From positions 62,001 to 126,000 of the forward strand of contig CAWHBN010000013.1 of NCBI GenBank assembly GCA_963827705.1: 64,000 nt of DNA, given 5' to 3'. Under the pieces are notes generated by a model. The model searched no databases and had not been told where the DNA came from. It was given only the letters and a program-made list of their open reading frames with translations. This document shows, piece by piece, positions 39,785 through 48,674 of this stretch. This DNA comes from JACDAN01 sp963827705 (GTDB taxonomy: Bacteria; Actinomycetota; Thermoleophilia; Gaiellales; Gaiellaceae). The position numbers and the translations under genes were made by a program. Position 1 is the stretch's first letter, and each line of letters opens with the position of its first letter.

Positions 39785-40515
39785 ACGTCCGTCGAGAGGG
39801 CGACTCGTTCGTGGCCGAGGAGGACGGAAAGCTCCTGGGATCGCTGCGCCGAGACACGGACGGGGTCGTGCTGGAGCTGAAGGAGCCGAGAGAGGGAGTC
39901 GCGCTCGCCCTGCTCCGCGCCTCCGCGGCCGACGACGATCAGGTCGCGCAGGAGCTCGAGGAAGGATCGTTCGGCTCCGTCCACCTCCAGACGGACGACC
40001 AGGGAGACGTGGTCAAGCTCGTCGAGCGGCTCGTACCGCGGGTGCTGACCTCCCGCGAGACGGTCGTCTCGCCCGCGCGGAACGGCTGGGTTGCCGTCTA
40101 CGACGAGGTCGCTGAGCGAGACCCGGACAAGCTGCGCGCGCTGGGCCGGGAGCTCTCGAGCGCCTCCGCGCACGTGAAGATCACGATCGGCGTCGAGTAC
40201 GGCCGTATCGTCCACCTGATCGCAATGGATCGCGGGCGGCTGATGGACGAGTACGTGTCGGTCCCGAGTCTCCGCAACGTCGCTCCCGGAGACGCGATCG
40301 CGCTGCGCGCGAATCCGACCGTGTTGTCGCGGCTGACCGGCGCCGACCCGGGTCGGATTAGGTCGGTGGCGCGTACGGCCGAGTCGCCGGATGAGCTTCC
40401 TTCAGCCGAGGACATCCTCGCCGATGTCGCAGCGGCCCTCGGCATCGCAGGCGCCGAGCTGCGGTTCGACCAGGCGCGGGAGCTGCCCGGCGCGATCCTG
40501 GTGACACACGAGTGA
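39781..40515 (+). CDS. hypothetical 244-residue protein
   Basis: A soluble alpha/beta protein starting MNVRREGDSFVAEEDGKLLG, with QVAQELEEGSFGSVHLQTDD, VVSPARNGWVAVYDEVAERD and HVKITIGVEYGRIVHLIAMD, and a C-terminal region LPSAEDILADVAAALGIAGA. The middle looks like the protein family with GWV and DEY motifs sometimes seen next to glycosylases in actinobacteria, but I recognise no named domain. ATG 39781 overlaps the glycosylase stop, and its own stop overlaps the hydrolase GTG. Confidence 0.72.
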   Translation: MNVRREGDSFVAEEDGKLLGSLRRDTDGVVLELKEPREGVALALLRASAADDDQVAQELEEGSFGSVHLQTDDQGDVVKLVERLVPRVLTSRETVVSPARNGWVAVYDEVAERDPDKLRALGRELSSASAHVKITIGVEYGRIVHLIAMDRGRLMDEYVSVPSLRNVAPGDAIALRANPTVLSRLTGADPGRIRSVARTAESPDELPSAEDILADVAAALGIAGAELRFDQARELPGAILVTHE

Positions 40516-41156
40516 GGGTCGTCCTCCTCCACGCCTTTCCGCTCGGGCCCGAGATGTGGGCGCCGCAGCGCGACGCGCTCGAGGGGTACGACGTGCTGAC
40601 GCCGAATCTCTACGAGCTGGGCGGCAGCTCGATCGACGGATGGGCCAAGCAGATCTGGGACGGATTCGACGACGACTTCGCCGCAGTGGGCCTGTCGATG
40701 GGCGGGTACGTCGCCCTCGCGCTGGCGAGGCTGGCCGGCGAGCGGGCCCGCGGGCTCTTCCTGGCCGGTGCCCGCGTCGGCGCCGACGACGCCGACCGCC
40801 AAGCCGCCCGCAACGCGGCGATCGAGACGCTACGGGAGCAGGGCATCGACGCCTGGGCGCCGAGCGCGCCCGCGCCGCCTCCGCCAGAACGGACCGTGGA
40901 GGAGCTGATCCGCTCGACCGAGGCGCTGCGCGACCGCCGTGACTCGACCGAATTCGTCCGGGACTACGAACGCCCGCTCTGGGTCGTCGTCGGCAGCGAG
41001 GACCCGTTTCTCCCCGAGGCCGAAGCGCGGGAGATCGTCGAGTCGGCGCCGAACGGCCGCCTCGAGGTGCTCGAGGGCGCTGGCCACTTCACGAACGTCG
41101 AGCGCCGGAACCGCTTCAACGAGCTGCTGACGGAGTTTCTGCAAGCAGTCCGCTGA
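40512..41156 (+). CDS. alpha/beta hydrolase
   Basis: A compact 214-residue serine hydrolase with nucleophile Ser in VGLSMGGYVALALARLA, a Asp in VVVGSEDPFLPEAEA and the His in LEGAGHFTNVERRNRF. The oxyanion strand is RVVLLHAFPLGPEMW. The substrate is unknown. GTG 40512 overlaps the previous stop. The last 41 bases overlap in antisense the end of the DUF72 gene. Confidence 0.9.
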   Translation: MRVVLLHAFPLGPEMWAPQRDALEGYDVLTPNLYELGGSSIDGWAKQIWDGFDDDFAAVGLSMGGYVALALARLAGERARGLFLAGARVGADDADRQAARNAAIETLREQGIDAWAPSAPAPPPPERTVEELIRSTEALRDRRDSTEFVRDYERPLWVVVGSEDPFLPEAEAREIVESAPNGRLEVLEGAGHFTNVERRNRFNELLTEFLQAVR

Positions 41157-42048
41157 GCATCTGCGCGTTCGCCGCACCCTGCGCGACATACCCGCCGTAG
41201 CCGCCGTCGCCCGGGGACCGGTTGTTGTTGTTGAAGAACGCGTACGCGTTCTGCGCCTGTCCGGCGAGCTCCCGCAGCGGCTCCACCCACTCGCGCAGCT
41301 CGTCCTCCGAGTAGAGGTAGTCGAACCGCTCTGCGGCGCTCCCGCCGCGGGCGTTCCAGGTCTTCTCGTTGCGCCCGTGGAACCGGAGGTAGACCGTCGG
41401 GCCGGTCACTGCCAGCAGTGTCCGCGGGACGTTCTTCGCCTCCACCTTCGGCGCGTCGACGACGACGAGCGACATCCCGTGCTCCTCGAGGAACGAGAGC
41501 ACCTCGTCGCGGATGTCCTCCTCGTACCAGCTCGAGTGGCGGAACTCGACGAGCATCTCGTCGTCGCCCATCTGCTCGCCGGCCCACGCGAGATAGTCGA
41601 GCGAGAGGTCCTTGTAGACGACGTAGGGCGGGAACTGGAAGAGCGTCCCGCCGAGCTTCCCGGCCGAGCGCAGCGGCTCGAGCGCCTCGCGGAAGCGGGT
41701 GAAGACCTCGGCCCGGAACTCGCGCGGCGGGCGGTCGATCCGGCCCTTCTCGTCCACGGGAGCCGCCTCGCGCAGGTCGGTCGGGAGCTGCTCTTTCTTC
41801 ACCGGGTGCCGCGTCATCACTCCGAAGGCCTTGACGTGCATGACGAAGTCGTCGGGCGTCTGCTCGGCCCAGCGGGTGGCCATCGACTCCACGGGAAGCC
41901 GGTAGTACGTCGAGTCGAGCTCGACGGTGTCGAAGTGCTCGGCGTAGTACGCGAGCCGTTCCCCGGCCTTCAGCCCCGGTGGATAGAAGTGCTTCGAGAG
42001 CGCCTCGTCCGCCCAGGAGCAGGTCCCGACCCGGATCCGTTCGGCCAC
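41116..42048 (-). CDS. DUF72 family protein
   Basis: A 310-residue TIM-barrel-like DUF72 protein (YecE family) of unknown function. The blocks are RIRVGTCSWADEALSKHFYP, EHFDTVELDSTYYRLPVESM, GTLFQFPPYVVYKDLSLD, LVEFRHSSWYEEDIRDEVL, VYLRFHGRNEKTWNARGGSA and AYAFFNNNNRSPG. GTG 42048 gives the normal family start. It is convergent with the hydrolase, overlapping by 41 nt. A role in repair or metal-centre chemistry has been suggested for the family but is not proven. Confidence 0.9.
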   Translation of the reverse strand: MAERIRVGTCSWADEALSKHFYPPGLKAGERLAYYAEHFDTVELDSTYYRLPVESMATRWAEQTPDDFVMHVKAFGVMTRHPVKKEQLPTDLREAAPVDEKGRIDRPPREFRAEVFTRFREALEPLRSAGKLGGTLFQFPPYVVYKDLSLDYLAWAGEQMGDDEMLVEFRHSSWYEEDIRDEVLSFLEEHGMSLVVVDAPKVEAKNVPRTLLAVTGPTVYLRFHGRNEKTWNARGGSAAERFDYLYSEDELREWVEPLRELAGQAQNAYAFFNNNNRSPGDGGYGGYVAQGAANAQMLSGLLAETPSAAR

Positions 42049-42062
42049 GGGACCAGGATAGT

Positions 42063-42088
42063 GAGAGGGCCCAGGTCGGGGCCCTCTC
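42063..42088 (-). terminator. terminator-like hairpin between the secreted-protein and DUF72 genes
   Basis: GAGAGGGCCC (42063-42072) and GGGCCCTCTC (42079-42088) form a perfect 10-bp stem around AGGTCG. It lies just after the stop (42102) of the minus-strand secreted-protein gene and before the DUF72 start (42048). There is no T-run after the stem, so it may act as a Rho-assisted or partial terminator. Confidence 0.6.
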
Positions 42089-42101
42089 GGTTGCGTTCTC
42101 T

Positions 42102-43160
42102 CTAGCGGCGAACTCGTACTGTGGTTCGGCTGAACAGGTTCAGCGCGGGAGCGAGCGTCGCCGAGGTGCAGCGCGCAGCGAGCCGCGGCGTGCAACCCGG
42201 TGCGCTCGTGACGTCCCGTTCCGGCACCGTCGTGGAAGCCCGGATGAACGTCGTCCGATAGCGGAGCCGGATCGTCCGCGTCAGGCATCCGCGCGAGTTC
42301 GTTCGGCCGAATGCCACGCGGCCCGTCCGGCCTGCAGTCCGGCCGGCGAGGATGTTGACTGGGACGCCGCGAACGCGCTGTCCGGCCTCGCTGAGGCAGG
42401 TCGTGACCCGCGCGTACTTGCGCTTGCCCTGGCGGACTTTCTTCGCAGTTACGGCCAACTGGACCGGGAGCCGCGTGTACGACGTGCTCTGCACGGCGTT
42501 CGTCAGGATCGGCGTGCTGGTTCCTGGTGCATAGGGGACGAACAGCGAGTTCCACGGATAGGTACCGCGGGTGTTCGGGTTGCTGAAGACACCGCCCACT
42601 GAGAAGGCCGCGAGGATCAGCGTTGATCTCGTGGCCGAGGCCTGCTCCGAGGGAAGACAGATGCGCATCTTCGCGGATGCGAACTGCGCCTCGGCGCCGC
42701 TCGTGACCCGATCCACGAAGATCGGGATCTGGATCAGCGTGTTCTGGAGCGTCCCCTCGATCAGCCAGACGGCCTCGTGCCGGACGCCTTCGCCGCAGGG
42801 GTACTGAGTCGCGTTCACGTACGCGCCCGGGTCCCGAGCCGTGACGGTGCCCTGGAACTCAATGCGCGCCCCACCCAGTGCACCGACTCGGAAGATCGCC
42901 TCCAGGTCACCGATTCTCGTGGCCGGCGCCTGCGTGAGTCTGACGCCGTAGCCGAGCGGTGAGTAGATAGTGGCGACGGCCGTTGTGTCGTCGTTCTGAT
43001 CCTGGCCGACCCCGATGACGATGGGGCCACCGCTCCTCGTGGAGTGGCTGGTGCCGGCCACGAGCAGCGACGGGTTGTACGCAGCGAGTGCGTTGCTCCC
43101 GAAAGCGAGCGCGACTGCGCACACCGACGCCAGCAGGATGAGGCGAACCGTTTTCGTCAA
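42102..43160 (-). CDS. secreted protein of unknown function
   Basis: A 352-residue exported protein. The signal peptide is TVRLILLASVCAVALAFGSN ending ALA-AYNP. The mature part is beta-rich with four to six cysteines (YPCGEGVRHEAVWLIEGT, RICLPSEQAS, TTCLSEAGQRVRGVPVNILA, RGCLTRTIRLRYRTTF, PGCTPRLAARCTSATLAPAL); the last third looks like an immunoglobulin-like fold. No known family recognised. The start is TTG 43160 after AAAGGGG. The next gene upstream is the secreted esterase, separated by a 96-bp gap with no clear gene. Confidence 0.75.
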   Translation of the reverse strand: MTKTVRLILLASVCAVALAFGSNALAAYNPSLLVAGTSHSTRSGGPIVIGVGQDQNDDTTAVATIYSPLGYGVRLTQAPATRIGDLEAIFRVGALGGARIEFQGTVTARDPGAYVNATQYPCGEGVRHEAVWLIEGTLQNTLIQIPIFVDRVTSGAEAQFASAKMRICLPSEQASATRSTLILAAFSVGGVFSNPNTRGTYPWNSLFVPYAPGTSTPILTNAVQSTSYTRLPVQLAVTAKKVRQGKRKYARVTTCLSEAGQRVRGVPVNILAGRTAGRTGRVAFGRTNSRGCLTRTIRLRYRTTFIRASTTVPERDVTSAPGCTPRLAARCTSATLAPALNLFSRTTVRVRR

Positions 43161-43256
43161 AGTGAGAGACCCCTTTCGGTGGGATGAGACTCCGAAATCG
43201 CCTATGAGTTGTCGGCTGTTCGTCCCCGAAGGTTGATCGAGAACGGTGCCAGCGTC

Positions 43257-44675
43257 TCAGCGCGAGACAGGCCGCCGCAGCACCGGCAGGACGATCCTCG
43301 CCTCGCCGATTGACAGGCGTAGCCCGGCGTCAGGTCCGGCGAGGTAGAGCAGGTTGGTCGGGCTCTGCGCGGTGGAGGCACCGGCCAGGGTCAGTCGGAA
43401 CCGCGAGCCGCGCGGGATCGTCGTCGCCTGGCTCAGCAGGCGGATGGTGAGGTTCCGCGTCGTCGAGCGCAGCGTCGTCGTCGGGACGCCGCCCTGGCTG
43501 ACCACGATCTCCTCGCCGGCCGGCGTGATCGCCGAGAGGACGGCGACCAGGTGCGACCACCCCGTTGGGGTTGACGCCTTCACCGAGACAAGCGCGTGGC
43601 CGAAGGTCTCGTTGAGGCGCCGGGTCGGAGCCACGGTACGGACGACCTTGCCGATCCCGTCGATCGTCCGCCGGCCGCGGAACTTGAGCCGGAGCACCCT
43701 CCGGGCCGGGACCTGCGACGCCTGGTAGGTGCGCGAGCGCCACGGATCCGGCGCGAGCTCGATCCTGGGGCGCTTGTCGATCCCGTTCAGCTGGCCCTTC
43801 AGGAACCGGTCGAACCACATCCGAATCTGGCCGAAGTAGTACGGCTGCTCCGCCGCTGGGTTCGCCGACGGTGCGTGGCCGAGATCACCCAGGTAGATCC
43901 GCTTCGGGCCGCGCAACCGGCCGAACGCCGTGAGGGCCTCCTGCATGTCGAACGCGTAGTCGCGGCGGCCCTGGAGCATGAAGACGGGCGTCCGGATCCT
44001 GTCGAGGTCGGCACGGACGGAGCGCTGTGCTGCGAATGCTCGGATCGCCGCGTCGTTGCGGCCCTGGAGCGCGTCGTCCCTGAGCGCGGTCACCGCGGGA
44101 TCCCAGCGTTCGGGCGGCAGCAGGTTGTGGAAGTAGGCGATGAGCCCCGACTTGACGAGGCCCTGCGGGAGCAGCGCGTCGTAGAGGCTCGTCCACGTCA
44201 TCACGGGAACTGCAGCGGCGAGGCGCGTGCCGGGCGCGGTCAAGAGCTTCCAGACCGAGCCGCCGCCCAGTGAGAAGCCGAGCGCACCGACCCTTGCGTC
44301 GGCCACGCCGGGCTGGAGGCGCAGCCACTGGAGCGCAGCAGCGTAGTCGGTCACCTCTCGCGGCCCGACGAGAGAAGACTGCCCGCCAGACGCGCCGTGC
44401 CCGCGCGCGTCCACCGTGAGGACCACGTAACCGTGCGGCGCGAGGTGCGCCTCGGCGACGGCGTTCATCACGTTGCGGTCCTGACCGAGGCCGTGGAGCG
44501 CGAGAACTGCCGGCCAACCGCCCTGGGGCGGAGCGCCGTCCGGTCTGTAGAGCGTCGCGGCGAGCGAGACCCCGTCGCCCATCGGCAGCCGGTAGTCCGT
44601 CTTGGTGAAGGCTTGCGCTGTGCTCGCCTGGAAGGCGAAGAAGACCGCGACGAGCAGGAGAAAACGGCGACCCAC
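43257..44675 (-). CDS. secreted alpha/beta hydrolase (CocE/NonD or S15-like acyl esterase)
   Basis: About 472 residues. The signal peptide is VGRRFLLLVAVFFAFQASTA ending QA-FTKT. The hydrolase domain has GGWPAVLALHGLGQDRNVM, VLTVDARGHGASGGQSS, the nucleophile Ser in GALGFSLGGGSVWK, an Asp in LQGRRDYAFDM and His in LGDLGHAPSANPAAE. A C-terminal jelly-roll like that of X-Pro dipeptidyl/cocaine-esterase proteins follows from about residue 310. GTG 44675 is used, although the best SD (AAGGAG at 44704-44709) points to GTG 44695 in another frame, hinting at a one-base loss. Confidence 0.82.
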   Translation of the reverse strand: MGRRFLLLVAVFFAFQASTAQAFTKTDYRLPMGDGVSLAATLYRPDGAPPQGGWPAVLALHGLGQDRNVMNAVAEAHLAPHGYVVLTVDARGHGASGGQSSLVGPREVTDYAAALQWLRLQPGVADARVGALGFSLGGGSVWKLLTAPGTRLAAAVPVMTWTSLYDALLPQGLVKSGLIAYFHNLLPPERWDPAVTALRDDALQGRNDAAIRAFAAQRSVRADLDRIRTPVFMLQGRRDYAFDMQEALTAFGRLRGPKRIYLGDLGHAPSANPAAEQPYYFGQIRMWFDRFLKGQLNGIDKRPRIELAPDPWRSRTYQASQVPARRVLRLKFRGRRTIDGIGKVVRTVAPTRRLNETFGHALVSVKASTPTGWSHLVAVLSAITPAGEEIVVSQGGVPTTTLRSTTRNLTIRLLSQATTIPRGSRFRLTLAGASTAQSPTNLLYLAGPDAGLRLSIGEARIVLPVLRRPVSR

Positions 44676-44720
44676 GGCGAAAGAGGGTAGATCACGTTTG
44701 ACGCTCCTTACAATCGCCAG

Positions 44721-45543
44721 ATGAATTCGCGGCCGATCGGCGTCTTCGACTCGGGCATGGGCGGGCTGACCGTCCTCCACGAGTGCCTGGTGACGATGCC
44801 GCACGAGGACTTCGTCTACCTCGGCGACGGCGCGCGCCTGCCGTACGGCCCGCGCCCGCTCGACGAGGTCCGCCGCTTCTCACTCGAGATCGCCGGCTAC
44901 CTCGCCTCTCAGGGCGTCAAGCTGATCCTCGTCGCGTGCAACACGGCGACCTCGGCGGCGCTGCCGGATCTCCAGGAGCGGATCTCCGTCCCCGTCGTCG
45001 GCGTGATCACGCCCGAGGCCCACGCCGCCGTCCAGGTGACGCGAAACAGGCGCATCGGCCTGATGGCGACCGAGGCGACCGTGGCGGCCGGGCGGTACGC
45101 GGAGCTCGTCCATACGCTGGACGCCGGCACGCGGTTCTTCCCACTCGCCTGCCCGGAGCTCGTGCCGCTGATCGAAGGCCCTGAGCCGTTCGGGGCCGAG
45201 ACCACGGCGGCGGTCCGTCGCTACGCGGAGCCGTCTGAAGGAAGCCGAGGTGGACACCGTGATCCTCGGCTGCACGCACTACCCGCTGATCCGGCCGATC
45301 TTCCAGCGCGTCTTCGGGCGCGACGTCACGCTCGTCTTCTCGGCGGAGGAGACGGCGCGAGAGGTGGCCGAGACGCTGACGCGGAAGGGGATCGAGAACG
45401 ACCCACGGCGCGAAGGTGGCTACCGATTCCTGACCACCGGGGACACGGACCGGTTCAAGGAGCTCGGCCAGCGCTTCCTCCAGCTTCCGCTCGACGGTGT
45501 CGACCGGGTCGAGATCGCCGAGCTCGAGGCGGCTGCCGCATGA
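44721..45543 (+). pseudogene. murI: glutamate racemase, frameshifted by one base
   Basis: Glutamate racemase makes D-glutamate for peptidoglycan. The first part (RPIGVFDSGMGGLTVLHECL, ILVACNTATSAALPDLQERI, PVVGVITPEAHAAVQ) has catalytic Cys in ACNTATS. Removing the T at 45234 restores YAEPLKEAEVDTVILGCTHY and PLIRPIFQRVFG, with the second catalytic Cys in GCTHYP. It then ends at 45543 in the frame now open from 45250. The total is about 273 residues, normal for MurI. Since racemase is usually essential, an assembly insertion is more likely than gene loss. The stop overlaps the rph ATG. Confidence 0.87.
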
Positions 45544-46251
45544 GGGCGGACGGGCGCCGAGCGGATGAGCTGCGGCCGCTGGAGATCGAGGTCGACTACC
45601 TCGAGCAGCCGGCCGGCTCTGCCCTGATCTCCGCGGGGAAGACCCGCGTTCTCTGCACGGCGTCGATCACCGAAGGCGTGCCGCGCTGGCTGATGGGCAA
45701 GGGCAAAGGCTGGATGACTGCGGAGTACGGGTTGCTGCCCGCGTCGACGGGCGAGCGCACCGCGCGCGAGGCGAGCTCGGGCCGGCAGAAAGGGCGCACG
45801 GTGGAGATCCAGCGCCTGATCGGGCGGTCGCTCCGCGCGGTGACCGACCTGGACGCGCTCGGCGAGCGCACGCTCTGGATCGACTGTGACGTGCTCCAGG
45901 CAGACGGCGGCACACGGTGCGCTGCGATCTCCGGTGCCTACGTCGCGTCGCGCCGGGCGCTCGACCGCTTCGGCCTCGGGAAGGCACTGACCGACTCGGT
46001 CGCGGGCGTCTCGCTCGGGATCGTCGACGGCGAGGCGCTCCTCGACCTCGACTACTCGGAGGACTCGCGTGCCGAGGTCGACCTCAACGTCGTCATGAGC
46101 GGCGACGGCCGTCTGATCGAGGTGCAGGCGACCGCGGAAGGCGAGCGCTACACCCGCGACGCAGCTCGACGAGCTTCTCGATCTGGCGGCCGCGGGCATC
46201 GAGCAGATCGGCGAGGCGCAGCAGCAGGCGGTGGAGGCGGTGCTTGCCTGA
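45540..46251 (+). pseudogene. rph: ribonuclease PH, frameshifted near the C-terminus
   Basis: A phosphate-dependent 3' exonuclease that trims tRNA precursors. RADGRRADELRPLEIEVDYL, TRVLCTASITEGVPRWLMGK, ERTAREASSGRQKGRTVEIQ, LIGRSLRAVTDLDALGERTL and WIDCDVLQADGGTRCAAISG are diagnostic. After EVQATAEGERYTRD the frame breaks; removing the G at 46161 gives QLDELLDLAAAGIEQIGEAQ and the normal stop at 46251, about 236 residues. ATG 45540 overlaps the murI stop. In the written frame it runs into mgtC-like sequence with no true ending. Confidence 0.87.
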
Positions 46252-46928
46252 CCTTTCGTGGGTCGAGGTCGTCCTCCGCATCGTGCTCGCGGCGGCACTC
46301 GGCGGCGCGATCGGCCTGGAACGGGAGCTGCGGGAGCGCGAAGCAGGGCTACGCACCCACCTCCTCGTCTCCGTCGGCGCGGCGCTCTTCACGATGGTCT
46401 CCGCCTACGCCTGGACCGACTGGCGCTTCTCGAACGAGGAGGGGGTCGTCTTCGACCCGACGCGCATCGCCGCCCAGGTCGTGACCGGGAATCGGCTTCC
46501 TCGGCGCCGGCGCGATCATCCGCCAGGGCCTGTCCGTGAAAGGCCTGACGACGGCCGCCACGCTCTGGGTCGTGGCCGCAATCGGGATGGCTTCCGGGGT
46601 CGGTTACTACTGGGCGGCGCTCGTGACGACCGCGCTCGTGCTGGTCAGCCTTTGGCCGCTGCGAATCGTCGCGTTCAGGCTTTCGGCGCGGTCGCGGCCC
46701 GAGGAAGGACGCCTCGCTGTCGAGCTGCCGGCGGGCACGAGCGCCGTCTCCGTGCTCGAGGCCGTCGAGAATGCCGGCGCCGACGTCAGCTCGCTCGAGT
46801 TCGAGGAGGAGGGCGACCGACGCAGGGTGGACGTGCGCGTGCGGCTTGGAACGGGCAAGACCGCAGCCCAGCTGATCGACGCCCTCACACAGGCAGAAGC
46901 AGTCCGCGGCGCCCGCTGGAATCCGTGA
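46244..46928 (+). pseudogene. MgtC/SapB-family membrane protein, frameshifted by one base
   Basis: A four-helix MgtC-like protein with a cytosolic ACT-like C-terminal domain. Before the break: LSWVEVVLRIVLAAALGGAI and GLERELREREAGLRTHLLVS, the family signature. Removing one G in 46487-46489 yields QVVTGIGFLGAGAIIRQGLS, then VKGLTTAATLWVVAAIGMAS and the C-terminal domain LAVELPAGTSAVSVLEAVEN to 46928, about 227 residues. Start TTG 46244 overlaps the restored rph stop. Some members act in Mg2+ limitation or on F-type ATPase; the role here is unknown. Confidence 0.84.
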
Positions 46929-47479
46929 GAGCAGTCCTGGCTTCGGCGAACCCGGGCAAGCTCCGGGAGCTGCGGCGCGCCCTCCCCGACTGGGAGATCG
47001 AGCCGCTCGACGCCGACGACTACCCGCCCGAGACGGGTGAGACCTACTACGAGAACGCCCGGGCAAAGGCGCTGTTCGGCCGCGAGCGCGAGCCCGGCCG
47101 CTGGGTGCTTGGCGAGGACTCGGGCCTCGAGGTCGCCGGCCTCGACGGCGCGCCGGGGATCAAGTCCGCCCGGTTCGCCGGTGGCCTGCACGTCGAGCGC
47201 CTGCTGGCAGAGCTCGACGGGGTGGAGGGCGGTGAGCGCCGAGCGCGCTACGTCTGCGAGCTGGTGGCGCTCTCGCCGGAGGCCGAGGAGCACCGCGGCA
47301 CGGGGATCCTCGACGGCCGGATCGCCGAACAGCCGTCCGGCTCGGAAGGCTTCGGCTTCGACCCGGTCTTCATCCCGGACGGCGAGGAGCGGACCGCAGC
47401 CGAGCTCGGCGACGCGTGGAAGGCGGAGAACTCTCACAGGGCGCGAGCCGCGCGGGCGCTCGCGGAGGCGCTGCCCTAG
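46925..47479 (+). CDS. rdgB: non-canonical purine NTP pyrophosphatase (RdgB/HAM1)
   Basis: A 184-residue housecleaning enzyme that hydrolyses XTP, ITP and dITP to monophosphates. ASANPGKLRELRRALPDW is the start motif, LGEDSGLEVAGLDGAPGIKS the catalytic/metal block (with the DDSGL-like acid pair as EDSGL), and SGSEGFGFDPVFIPDGEERT the second signature. GTG 46925 overlaps the mgtC stop. It converges on the yihY gene with a 4-nt overlap. Genes rph-rdgB are commonly adjacent in actinobacteria. Confidence 0.94.
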   Translation: MRAVLASANPGKLRELRRALPDWEIEPLDADDYPPETGETYYENARAKALFGREREPGRWVLGEDSGLEVAGLDGAPGIKSARFAGGLHVERLLAELDGVEGGERRARYVCELVALSPEAEEHRGTGILDGRIAEQPSGSEGFGFDPVFIPDGEERTAAELGDAWKAENSHRARAARALAEALP

Positions 47480-48291
47480 GCGAGCCCCGGGACCGCGTCC
47501 TCTTCCTCCCGGGCCTGGCTCCTCCACCAGTTGATCTCGGCGCCGAACACGATCGCGTTGGCCATCAGGTAGAGCCAGATCAGGAGGATCACGGGTGCGC
47601 CCAGCGCGCGCAGCGTCAAGGCTTCGTCCCGCTGTGAGAGCGCCACATACAGCGGGAGGATCTGGAAGCTGACCTGGAGCAGGATGCTCGCCAGGATCGC
47701 CCCGGGGAGGACGTCGCGGATGCTCAGCTTCTCGTTTGTCAGCAGGTAGTAGCTCGAGACGAGGAAGATGAACACCGCGCCGGTCGAGAGCAGGAGCGAG
47801 AGGACGTATGCGACCCAGCGGTTCCCGGTGAAGCCTGGGGCGGCGTCGTGGATCAGCTCGAAGCCCACGGTGCCGATCACGAGCCCGGCGAACAGCGTCA
47901 CCAGCGTTCCGAGCATGAACACGACGGCGATCCCCTTCCCGTGGAGGAAGGATCGGTTCGGCCGCCCGTAGACGATGTTGAACGCGGACTCGAGCACACT
48001 GAAGAGCGAGAGCGACGTCCAGAGCAGGAAGACGCCGCCGATCAGCCCGAGAGTCGCGGCGTTGTCCCGAATGTTGTTGACGACCTCCACGATCTGGGAG
48101 ATCGAGGCCGACGGGAGGACGTTGTCGAGCTCCTTGACCAGATAGGTGGACTCGTCGACCCGTCCGAAGACGCCGAGAAGCGCGAGCGCGAGGAAGATCA
48201 GCGGCACGAGCGACAGCAGCGCGAAGTAGGCGATCATCGCAGCGAGGTGCGGCCCGCGGTCGGCGAAGAACTTGCGGAGCGGCTCGTGCAT
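47476..48291 (-). CDS. YihY/UPF0761 (BrkB-like) inner membrane protein
   Basis: 271 residues with six transmembrane segments (LAAMIAYFALLSLVPLIFLA, LGLIGGVFLLWTSLSLFSVL, VVFMLGTLVTLFAGLVIGTV, ILLQVSFQILPLYVALSQRD, PVILLIWLYLMANAIVFGAE). The YihY family signature AFNIVYGRPNRSF is present, as is the conserved GAEINWW near the end. The function is unknown. ATG 48291 is used; the longer open frame upstream is antisense to pyrE and the roadblock-like gene. Its gene end overlaps rdgB by 4 nt. Confidence 0.9.
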   Translation of the reverse strand: MHEPLRKFFADRGPHLAAMIAYFALLSLVPLIFLALALLGVFGRVDESTYLVKELDNVLPSASISQIVEVVNNIRDNAATLGLIGGVFLLWTSLSLFSVLESAFNIVYGRPNRSFLHGKGIAVVFMLGTLVTLFAGLVIGTVGFELIHDAAPGFTGNRWVAYVLSLLLSTGAVFIFLVSSYYLLTNEKLSIRDVLPGAILASILLQVSFQILPLYVALSQRDEALTLRALGAPVILLIWLYLMANAIVFGAEINWWRSQAREEEDAVPGLA

Positions 48292-48311
48292 CGTCGCAGT
48301 ATGTTCCCGAC

Positions 48312-48674
48312 GTGACCGGCGATCAGGCTCTGGCGGAGCTGCTTGACGTTTCCGAGGACGTCTTCGCAGCGGTAATCCTCGACGCTCAAGGGCGACCGAA
48401 GGCGGCGACCGTGGGGGACGCGGAAGCGGCGAAGGTCGCCGAGATCGCGGCGGCGATGCTCGCCTACGGCGACGCCCTGCGCACGGGCGTCTCAGCCGCG
48501 AGGCTCGAGGCGGTGACTGCGGACGGCAACGTGTTCGCCCTGCGGGAGCGCAGCGCCGCGATCGTCGCCGCCACCGGCCGCGACCCGGTTGCCGGCCTCG
48601 TCCTCCACGACCTGCGGACGACGCTGCGGAAGGTCGGGCGCCGCACGAAGGCAAGGGCGAATGCTCCCTCGTAG
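48312..48674 (+). CDS. roadblock/LC7-like small protein
   Basis: A 120-residue alpha/beta protein: LAELLDVSEDVFAAVILDAQ, KVAEIAAAMLAYGDALRTGV and RDPVAGLVLHDLRTTLRKVG. The helix-strand order and the GLVxxxLRTTL end fit roadblock/LC7 proteins, which in actinobacteria work with small GTPases or as scaffolds. Homology is inferred from pattern only. GTG 48312 starts 20 bp from the divergent yihY gene and its stop overlaps the next small gene. Confidence 0.65.
   Translation: MTGDQALAELLDVSEDVFAAVILDAQGRPKAATVGDAEAAKVAEIAAAMLAYGDALRTGVSAARLEAVTADGNVFALRERSAAIVAATGRDPVAGLVLHDLRTTLRKVGRRTKARANAPS

Noticed and set aside
44721..46484. A single 587-residue murI-rph protein
   Set aside because: The racemase and RNase PH frames only join because two single-base insertions offset each other.
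45230..46490. Programmed +1 frameshifting in murI, rph and mgtC
   Set aside because: The three sites have no common slippery codon, no stop codon next to the shift and no stimulatory structure; such use in three adjacent genes has no precedent known to me.
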